A DNA stretch of 38,101 nucleotides from Fimenecus sp045595185 (GTDB taxonomy: Bacteria > Bacillota > Clostridia > Oscillospirales > Acutalibacteraceae): positions 1 to 38,101 of the forward strand of contig JAZNZX010000039.1 in assembly GCA_045595185.1 (NCBI GenBank), written 5' to 3'. The notes beneath the pieces were generated by a model. That model was not told the origin of the DNA, searched no databases, and worked only from the letters and a program-made list of their open reading frames with translations. The translations under genes were made by a program, and so were the position numbers. Shown here one piece after another: positions 32,075 through 38,101 of the stretch. The first letter of the stretch is position 1, and each line of letters opens with the position of its first letter.

Positions 32075-32460
32075 ATGCGATTTTCACACCTAAAAAAGTA
32101 GGTGCAAAAATTGGTATTTTTTGATGAATTTTTTTTACAGTTACTTTAAAATGCGATAAATCTTTATTTTTCAAGGCTTCAACTGTAGTTTTTCCGTTTA
32201 AAAAACGGAGAAACTACAGCGAGAAACACCGCAACGGCGTATAAAAAAACAGCATTTTTACGGAGAAAGCAAAATTGGGGTAAAGAAGTCACACTCGCTG
32301 ATTAAAATACCCCAACAAAACATTCCAACGATTGCAATACATCTACAACGGTTATATAAAAACTGCGATTGTGGAATGAAAATTGTTGCGGTTGTTGTGT
32401 AAAAAACATAAGAGCAAAAAGCAATAAAACCCAAAGTAAGAAAGAGTAAAAGATAAAAGG
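32075..32460 (+). other. Stem-loop-rich intergenic region, candidate oriT
   Basis: No ORF fits here, but stacked inverted repeats do. A 16-bp stem with one T-G pair (CTGTAGTTT..AAACTACAG, 32183-32219) is followed by TTGGGGTA (32275-32282) against TACCCCAA (32308-32315), then CATTCCA (32321-32327) against TGGAATG (32372-32378). CGATTG occurs as a direct repeat in both of the last arms. The region lies next to a Replic_Relax-like gene and VirD4, where oriT sits in many elements. A nick site cannot be picked out and no relaxase is recognised. Confidence 0.5.
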
Positions 32461-32471
32461 GAGTGAGTGCG

Positions 32472-33686
32472 TTGATAATATTCAACGAAACAACAAAAGT
32501 GTATCAGTTGGTGAGTCTGCTTTGTGTTGTTGGTGAGTTCCCTATGAAGTCAGTACATCTGTTAGGCAATGAGGTGTGGTACAAAAGGCTTATCAAAGAA
32601 ATGTGTACAAAGCAAACTTACCATAATAGCGTAACAGGGGAAAAGCATACCTGCACTGCGTTGAGTATCTGCAAGAATGAGTATCCGAGTGTCAGACTCA
32701 AAAAAGCGGCACTGCCGTTAATGGAATGGGTTGGCGGAGCAAAGCATTGGGAAGAAGCTTGGGGAAAACATTCTTGGAGTGGATGTTCATCAACGATAGA
32801 ACGAAATCACCGCGTAGCCGAAGTTGTGGCAATGATGAATGGAGCAGGACTTGAGTATCGACCTTGGGAACAAACAGTTCTTCAGACTGACACGAGAGAA
32901 AAAAATAATGTAGAGGAAGTTTCATTCTATGCGTCGAAGTCATTAAAGCGACAAGAAGATGGCACTACAAAGCAAATCGGGTTTAGTCGATTTACAGGAG
33001 CATTGATAGGACCAACGGAAAGTATGCTTGTGTATAACACGAGAAAAAGCGTAATGAAGTGGGGCGGAAAAGGTGAGGCAAAGGCACGAAGCAATGTACA
33101 CCGATATACGAAGTTCAATACGCAAGGTGGAGATATACGAAAAATGATTTTGTTGAGCAGTGATTTTGAAACTGCCTTGGCGACACTTCTTCAGACTGAA
33201 AAAGACGAAGCTGTAGAAAAATTCAAGCAGAAAAAAAAGCGAAAACAGAGTTATGTGGCACATACTTCAATGACAGGAATGTATAGAACAATTCATTATG
33301 TTCCGTTGAATGAGTTTGGCTCAAAGATGCTTAAAATATTGAGTATCCCCGATAGTCGCGAAAAAGCATTGAGTCTTTTTTACAGTGAAGAGGAATTAAG
33401 TCACGGCGAAGGTAGTTTAATTTGTGACGCTTATCGAAACGGCAGATATGTATTAAGTTTCCTCGACGGCGACATCACCAGACTGAGAATATTCAAAGAG
33501 TCAATAGAGCGACAGCGTAAGCGAGGCGAAATCTCCTATTACGCAGTTTTGTGCTTTCCTGAACAAAAAGCAGAATTGATTGAATACTTGGGTGATGATA
33601 TAAATTACCCGACAACAAATATAGATGATGTCTTACAGGACTTACAAAATTATGAAGAAAGCGTGGGCGATGAAATATATGAATGA
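32472..33686 (+). CDS. Replic_Relax-like winged-helix mobilization protein, 404 aa
   Basis: The N-terminus forms a winged helix (LLCVVGEFPMKSVHLLGN), then HRVAEVVAMMNGAGLEYRPW near residue 118, a pattern recalling the Replic_Relax (plasmid replication-relaxation) family placed beside VirD4 genes. A Lys-rich stretch (EKFKQKKKRKQSY) and a conserved-looking C-terminal half follow. No HUH histidine triad or obvious relaxase tyrosine is seen, so it is more likely a DNA-binding accessory or processing protein than a classical relaxase. TTG 32472 lies six to seven bases after AAAGGGAG. The GTG at 32463 overlaps that site. Its codon style differs from neighbours. It overlaps VirD4. Confidence 0.62.
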   Translation: MIIFNETTKVYQLVSLLCVVGEFPMKSVHLLGNEVWYKRLIKEMCTKQTYHNSVTGEKHTCTALSICKNEYPSVRLKKAALPLMEWVGGAKHWEEAWGKHSWSGCSSTIERNHRVAEVVAMMNGAGLEYRPWEQTVLQTDTREKNNVEEVSFYASKSLKRQEDGTTKQIGFSRFTGALIGPTESMLVYNTRKSVMKWGGKGEAKARSNVHRYTKFNTQGGDIRKMILLSSDFETALATLLQTEKDEAVEKFKQKKKRKQSYVAHTSMTGMYRTIHYVPLNEFGSKMLKILSIPDSREKALSLFYSEEELSHGEGSLICDAYRNGRYVLSFLDGDITRLRIFKESIERQRKRGEISYYAVLCFPEQKAELIEYLGDDINYPTTNIDDVLQDLQNYEESVGDEIYE

Positions 33687-35703
33687 GCGATACAAAAAAA
33701 TAGGCTTAATAGCTGGTTGCTTTTTTGCAGTATCGTATCTTGTCGGTTTGGCAAGTCAATGGTTCTCCAAATATAACGCTTGGCTGTATGGCGGTGGAAT
33801 GTACGGCGGAACTGAAATGGAAAAAATGAGCTTGTCACCGATAGAGTGCTTTAAATATGCGTTCAGTCTGAACGGCTTAAAAACATTACTACTCATACTG
33901 ATTATCGGTGGCGGTATTTTTGCTTGGTATAAACTTCACGATAAATTCCGAAAAGGTCAAGATGATGATAGAGGTTTTAAAGTAAGTAATACAGGCGAAT
34001 ACGGAACTGCTGGTAAGATGGATGAAGAAACAATGAGAGAAATCTTTGAAGTTAAGCCTGTATCTATGGCAAAAGGTACAATTCTCGGAGAAAAAAATGG
34101 AATGGCTGTTTGTATGCCTGTTGATACATTCCTTAACAGAAATATTTTCACTTGTGGTTGTGCAGGTTCAATGAAATCAAGAGCTGTTGTACGACCTTAC
34201 ATATTCCAAGTAATCAAGCGTGGTGAGTCTGCGGTTATAACTGACCCGAAAGGTGAAATGTACTGCGACACGGCTGAAATTGCTCGAAAGAATGGATATA
34301 AGGTTAAAGTGCTTAATCTTATTAGCCCTGATAACAGCGACTCTTTCAACTGTATGGCTGGACTCGGCGGAAACAGTAATATGGCACAGATGCTCACTAA
34401 TGTAATTATCAGTAATACTTCCGAAGGAAAGACCGACCACTTCTGGGACGGTGAAGAGGGTGGACTTCTTAAAGGCACAATGCTTATGGTTTCCCTTGAT
34501 GATAAAATTCCCGAAGAAAAGAAAAATCTCGGAACTGTTTACGACATTATCACGAAAGATACTTCGAGTCTGCACGAAAGATTTTTGGAATTGGATATTA
34601 CTCACCCTGCAAAAGCACCGCTTAACCTTTACTTCGAGGCTTCCGAAAATGTCCGTACTGGTGCATTAACAGGTCTTGGCACACGATTGAGCGTGTTGCA
34701 GGATGAAAAGGTTAAAGATATTACCAATACTAATGACATTGACCTTGTCGAACTCGGTAAATCCAAATGTATCTATTACATCATCACAAGCGACCAAGAT
34801 AACACTATGTCTTTCTTTTCATCATTGTTCTTTTCATTGTTATTCAAGAAACTCGTCGGCTATGCAGATACTCTTGATGAACAAACACTACCTATTCCCG
34901 TTAATATGGTCCTTGACGAATTCAACAATGTTGGTCGTATTGGTAGTGCCGCAGACGGTAGTGACTTTGCAAGAACATTGTCAACTTGTCGTAGCCGTGG
35001 TATCCGTATGCTTATCTGTGTTCAGAGTTTAGGTCAGCTTCAGAACCGTTATCAAGGAACATTGTGGGCAGAAATCGTCGGCAACTGCGATATTCAGATA
35101 TGCCTTGGTAGTAATGACGAAATTACCTCAAAGTATTTTTCTGAAAAGAGTGGCGAAATGACTATTGATGTTCTTTCAACACGAGTCAATCGCAGAACCT
35201 TTGCTATTGCACAGATTATTCCTGAATATACAGAAACCGAAGGCAAAGGTAAACGCTATGTTTACACTATGAACGAGATAGAAACAATGAATAGAGAAAA
35301 AATGCTCGTTGTAACAAACGGACAGCAAATTCTTGAACTTAACAAGCTTGACTTCACAAAACATCCGATGTCAAAGCAGATAGAAAAAGTGTCAGCGTAC
35401 ACTTATATACCTGAACGCCTTCAGATAATGATGCAACAAGCGACAACACAAGTTAATACTGGAAATGTAAACACACCTAAAGGTAACGGGAACAAAAACG
35501 GCGGTAATAGGAACGGAAGTAACAAAGGTCAGTCTGGTAAATCACATCAGACTCACAAAAAGCCCAAAAACTCCGTTGCAAAACTTGACGGTGAAACACC
35601 CGTGAATACCAAACCGAAAAATAAGAAGTCTAATTCAGAAGTTCCTGTAAGAATAGGCACTTCTAATGGAAGCGTAAGCCCTACTACTTGGCGTGACTTT
35701 TAA
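33652..35703 (+). CDS. virD4: VirD4/TraG coupling protein with membrane N-terminus, 683 aa
   Basis: Two membrane helices (IGLIAGCFFAVSYLVGLA and LLLILIIGGGIFAWY) precede the ATPase domain. The P-loop CGCAGSMKSRAVVRP (about residue 170) is slightly unusual, with Met before the Lys. VITDPKGEMY follows, and Walker B VNMVLDEFNNVGRIG is near 420. The C-terminus is a Lys/Asn/Gly-rich tail. Coupling proteins bring the relaxosome to the VirB4/VirB6 channel. The exact start is uncertain (33625, 33652 or 33670). ATG 33652 has AGGA upstream. It overlaps the preceding gene. Confidence 0.93.
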   Translation: MKKAWAMKYMNERYKKIGLIAGCFFAVSYLVGLASQWFSKYNAWLYGGGMYGGTEMEKMSLSPIECFKYAFSLNGLKTLLLILIIGGGIFAWYKLHDKFRKGQDDDRGFKVSNTGEYGTAGKMDEETMREIFEVKPVSMAKGTILGEKNGMAVCMPVDTFLNRNIFTCGCAGSMKSRAVVRPYIFQVIKRGESAVITDPKGEMYCDTAEIARKNGYKVKVLNLISPDNSDSFNCMAGLGGNSNMAQMLTNVIISNTSEGKTDHFWDGEEGGLLKGTMLMVSLDDKIPEEKKNLGTVYDIITKDTSSLHERFLELDITHPAKAPLNLYFEASENVRTGALTGLGTRLSVLQDEKVKDITNTNDIDLVELGKSKCIYYIITSDQDNTMSFFSSLFFSLLFKKLVGYADTLDEQTLPIPVNMVLDEFNNVGRIGSAADGSDFARTLSTCRSRGIRMLICVQSLGQLQNRYQGTLWAEIVGNCDIQICLGSNDEITSKYFSEKSGEMTIDVLSTRVNRRTFAIAQIIPEYTETEGKGKRYVYTMNEIETMNREKMLVVTNGQQILELNKLDFTKHPMSKQIEKVSAYTYIPERLQIMMQQATTQVNTGNVNTPKGNGNKNGGNRNGSNKGQSGKSHQTHKKPKNSVAKLDGETPVNTKPKNKKSNSEVPVRIGTSNGSVSPTTWRDF

Positions 35704-35721
35704 AATATAGGAGAAGTTGTT

Positions 35722-37050
35722 ATGAATAAAAATTTTATTGTGGGTAATGGCGTTGACACACAAGGAACGGTTCTTGGAATGTGTGGCAAAGATATGTGCG
35801 TTATCCCCACAGAAGAACTCGATAAATATAATAAGCTCTTGGTAACTGGTAATACAGGCACAGGTAAAACATTCAATGTGTTGTTGAGCTATGTATTCCA
35901 GCTCATTAAGAGAGGGGAGTCAGCGATTATAAACGACCCTAACGGTGAAATCTATGCTCGAACTGCTTTAGAGTTTGAGTCTGCTGGATACCGTGTAAGA
36001 GTGTTTAATCCGTCTTACCCCGACCATAGTGATGGTTTCAATGCTTTGAGTACGGGCAATTATGGCTATGATTACGGTACATTGTATTTATGTAAATACA
36101 TAATGAGCAGAGCAAGAGAAGGCGAGCTGTATAAAGAGGGTAGCGAATGGTTCACCGTTTTAGGCAATGATGTAAAGGTTTTGCTTGAAGCACTGCTCCA
36201 GTATGTAGGCAAACGAGAAACTTACGATAGAAAGAAGAGCCTCGGAACTGTTTACGACCTACTTAATAATGACACAGATTTAATGCAAAGCATCTATGTC
36301 GGAATTAAAGGTAGTTCCCATCCTTCAGAGAAAAAGTTTAGCATCTTCTGTCAAATGACAAAGAAACGCAAAAAGGATGCCATTGATAAAGCAAAGGAAC
36401 TGCTCGTAGAATTCAGTAACCCTACTTTGCGTAAAATTACAGAATACAACGACCTTGATTTTTCTCTCTGTTTTAAAGAAAAGTGTGCATATTTTGTAAT
36501 TAACGACAATTCGCCTGTAATGACTCTTTTGTGGGATACAGCATACAATAGAATTCACGCTCGAAACAGAGTCATAAAAGAATTTGAGTCTGACATACCC
36601 GTAAACTTCATTCTTGACGAATTTGGCAATATGCCCATCAATCTTCAATGGAAATTCCCCGTTGATTATGACGGGGCAAGAACCATTGCTTGTGTTCAAA
36701 GTCTTGAAGACCTTCCAAAACAGCCTGTACACTTCAATGTGTGTGTGCTCTTGGGCGGTAAGCTGGATGATTACACAAAAGATGTTTTTACAGCGATGTG
36801 CCCTGCAACCAAAAGTCAGTCTGGTGAGTTGTACTCCACACTGGAAGCACTCATAACAATGGATGGCAAGTCTTTGACTGTATTTCTTCCTGCCGAACAC
36901 GAGGCATTTATGCTTACAAAGAGAAACTGTGACGATTATCACACTCTGAAAAAATGTTATCTGAAGAAATATACGCCTGTCAGACTGAACCAAGTCAATT
37001 TTTACACGACTGAAACGGCAATGAACAACCAAAGTCAGTCTGATGAATAA
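35722..37050 (+). CDS. Second VirD4/TraG-like ATPase without membrane domain, 442 aa
   Basis: It starts almost directly with the ATPase: Walker A LLVTGNTGTGKTFNVLLSYV is near residue 40, and AIINDPNGEIY follows as in VirD4. Walker B VNFILDEFGNMP is near residue 296, then ARTIACVQSLEDL. No membrane helix is present, so it is shorter than the upstream VirD4 and canonical at the P-loop. Tandem VirD4-like genes are seen in some Firmicutes ICEs. This copy may act as a soluble partner, an alternative coupling protein or a stabiliser. ATG 35722 follows GGAGAAG. Confidence 0.88.
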   Translation: MNKNFIVGNGVDTQGTVLGMCGKDMCVIPTEELDKYNKLLVTGNTGTGKTFNVLLSYVFQLIKRGESAIINDPNGEIYARTALEFESAGYRVRVFNPSYPDHSDGFNALSTGNYGYDYGTLYLCKYIMSRAREGELYKEGSEWFTVLGNDVKVLLEALLQYVGKRETYDRKKSLGTVYDLLNNDTDLMQSIYVGIKGSSHPSEKKFSIFCQMTKKRKKDAIDKAKELLVEFSNPTLRKITEYNDLDFSLCFKEKCAYFVINDNSPVMTLLWDTAYNRIHARNRVIKEFESDIPVNFILDEFGNMPINLQWKFPVDYDGARTIACVQSLEDLPKQPVHFNVCVLLGGKLDDYTKDVFTAMCPATKSQSGELYSTLEALITMDGKSLTVFLPAEHEAFMLTKRNCDDYHTLKKCYLKKYTPVRLNQVNFYTTETAMNNQSQSDE

Positions 37051-37055
37051 AAACA

Positions 37056-37151
37056 CCTACGCTTTGCAGAATTTCAATGCAATTTTGCAATAAATCACAG
37101 TCAGGCAGAAATGTTTTGTGACGGAACGCAACATATTTTGTAAGGCGTAGG
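37056..37151 (+). ncRNA. Possible structured RNA between VirD4-like and last gene
   Basis: CCTACGC (37056-37062) and GCGTAGG (37145-37151) close a 96-base domain. Inside are TTGCA/TGCAA repeats and TCACA/TGTGA arms. The gap has no ORF. It may be a small RNA, a leader of the 37176 gene or an mRNA stability element. It is supported only by these inverted repeats. Confidence 0.35.
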
Positions 37152-37175
37152 ATTTCTACGGAAAGGAGAATACAA

Positions 37176-37658
37176 ATGGGTGAAAAAAACAGGTTGATTT
37201 ATGACCGCCATTTTGTTACACGCGACTCTTGTGAGTATAATTCTATGAAAATCATCGGAGCTTGGATAGAAATTTTATTTCACTTCTTTGATAAAGACAA
37301 AAAGGAAATCTTTTTTGCTGAAAACGAGGAATGTACAGTACAGGAAAAACTCGTGTGTAGCATTGATGAAAATAACGGATATGTTTTTCAGAAGAAATCA
37401 TTAGTAGGCACAAACATATCTTCTTTCACTGCAAAGCCTGTATCTTTTGTTTTGGAAGCATTAGTGGGAAAAGGGAAGGATTACATCAAAGATTGTCCCA
37501 AAGAGCTTTTAAATGCAAATGTATGTCAAGCTATACAGGTGTCGGAAGATGAATTCAAAGAGTTTGTAAAATCAAACTGGACCAATTTCAATGTGACAGA
37601 GAATATGAACGCCATCTGTACAGGAATGAGCTACGAACTTCTTAAAGAGATTGCTTGA
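37176..37658 (+). CDS. Hypothetical protein, 160 aa
   Basis: A soluble, acidic protein I do not recognise. It begins GEKNRLIYDRHFVTRDSCEY and contains strand-rich then helical sequence. There is no signal peptide or membrane segment. ATG 37176 follows AAAGGAG, so the start is firm. It follows the two coupling-protein genes after a 125-base structured gap, and nothing else codes to the right edge. Confidence 0.75.
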   Translation: MGEKNRLIYDRHFVTRDSCEYNSMKIIGAWIEILFHFFDKDKKEIFFAENEECTVQEKLVCSIDENNGYVFQKKSLVGTNISSFTAKPVSFVLEALVGKGKDYIKDCPKELLNANVCQAIQVSEDEFKEFVKSNWTNFNVTENMNAICTGMSYELLKEIA

Positions 37659-38035
37659 TGCTTATGTTTCACATTAAGTCCACAAATTTATTAGACTCAT
37701 TTTTAAAATTGTTTAAATAATACTCTTTTTTAAAGACGAGTTGATGTTTTGGAACTCAAAAAGTTTAATTCATTTAATTTCAGTCTGATAGAAGAAATCT
37801 GTTTTAAAAGTGCCATACAAAGTGTCATTTTTGCACTTTGTAACAACAAAACTTGAAAAAATGTGTCAATATGTCAACAAAATCAAGTATTTTAAAAAAT
37901 ATTTTCACTTTTTTTATGGGGTAAAATGAGTTTGTCAAGCCCCCCTTATTAAAAGCGACAAAGCTTGTAACCCCTTGAAAAATAAGGATTTGTAGTCAAA
38001 TATTCAAATAAGCATACTTTTTTTGCGTGAAACTA
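37659..38035 (+). other. AT-rich non-coding stretch with one hairpin
   Basis: No ORF with a ribosome site is seen. TACAAAGTG (37816-37824) and CACTTTGTA (37834-37842) form a perfect 9-bp stem without a T-run. TGTCAA occurs twice at 37863-37877 (minus-strand TTGACA). No gene, direct-repeat array or origin iterons are recognised. Confidence 0.5.
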
Positions 38036-38064
38036 TTGCGAGATTTCGGGGGGTATGATATTAT
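38036..38064 (+). promoter_or_regulatory. Candidate promoter at the right edge
   Basis: TTGCGA 38036-38041, 17-base spacer, TATTAT 38059-38064. It would start transcription near 38071 inside the palindrome that ends the window, toward a gene outside it. Confidence 0.45.
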
Positions 38065-38066
38065 TA

Positions 38067-38100
38067 GACTGCAAAAATTATATATGTAGTTTTTGCGGTC
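38067..38100 (+). repeat. Palindrome at the right edge
   Basis: GACTGCAAAAA pairs with TTTTTGCGGTC (11 bp, one mismatch-tolerant position) around an AT loop. It sits on the expected start of the edge promoter, so it could be an operator or a 5' hairpin. It may be cut by the window end. Confidence 0.55.
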
Positions 38101-38101
38101 C

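Noticed and set aside
32472..33686. Classical HUH relaxase
   Set aside because: No histidine triad motif or N-terminal catalytic tyrosine pattern is visible.
36325..37056. 243-codon minus-strand ORF over the second VirD4-like gene
   Set aside because: It mirrors a clear ATPase gene, has no ribosome site and its sequence is Cys/Val-rich like an antisense shadow.

Overview
The window is AT-rich, tightly packed DNA from a low-GC Gram-positive host, most likely an uncultured gut clostridium (Eubacteriales). The support is strong AGGAGG-type ribosome sites, TTGACA-17-TATAAT promoters, a Firmicutes-type LexA box, and Gram-positive conjugation and surface proteins (PrgI, CnaB-repeat adhesin, P60 wall hydrolase, CAP lipoprotein). 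Nearly all genes lie on the + strand. No chromosomal housekeeping gene is visible. The window reads as one mobile element: an integrative and conjugative element (ICE) with a temperate-phage-like control and replication module.

Layout. (1) 1-11.2 kb: phage-type recombination and replication block. It holds several small unknown or zinc-ribbon proteins, a YopX-like protein, a YqaJ exonuclease with an extra N-terminal domain, a RecD2-type helicase, a group of unknown proteins sharing a repeated domain, a Rad52/Sak-like annealing protein and a CHC2/TOPRIM primase-like protein. (2) 11.2-12.8 kb: integration module. A tyrosine integrase (minus strand) sits beside an apparently intact attP. The attP core is the 3' part of a tRNA-Trp gene, with three 11-bp arm repeats on one side and two on the other. 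A perfect 27-bp inverted repeat brackets the module. (3) 12.8-14.4 kb: control region. It has a consensus promoter over a LexA-like box driving a 42-codon gene, a minus-strand XRE repressor, a multi-site operator, tandem DUF739 (Cro-like) proteins and a MerR/excisionase-type HTH protein. (4) 14.4-17.9 kb: a winged-helix protein, an ArpU-like regulator, a RusA resolvase and small unknowns. (5) 17.9-37.7 kb: conjugation. A promoter and attenuator-like leader precede a VirB2-like pilin, a VirB6/TrbL-like channel, a P60 hydrolase, a CAP lipoprotein, a large CnaB adhesin, PrgI/VirB3, VirB4, two unknowns, a stem-loop-rich gap that is a candidate oriT, a Replic_Relax-like protein and two VirD4/TraG ATPases.

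How it may work (inference). The XRE repressor keeps the early genes off. DNA damage may fire the LexA-box promoter, which reads antisense across the repressor and toward the early genes. Excision needs the integrase and perhaps the small HTH protein. The YqaJ/annealing/RecD2/RusA/primase set would process or replicate the excised circle. VirD4, VirB4, VirB6 and pilin would move it, with the P60 hydrolase opening the wall and the adhesin holding partners. An attP with both arms beside one tRNA half implies that the sequence came from the excised circle or a circular assembly. No relaxase, capsid or terminase gene is recognisable in this window.
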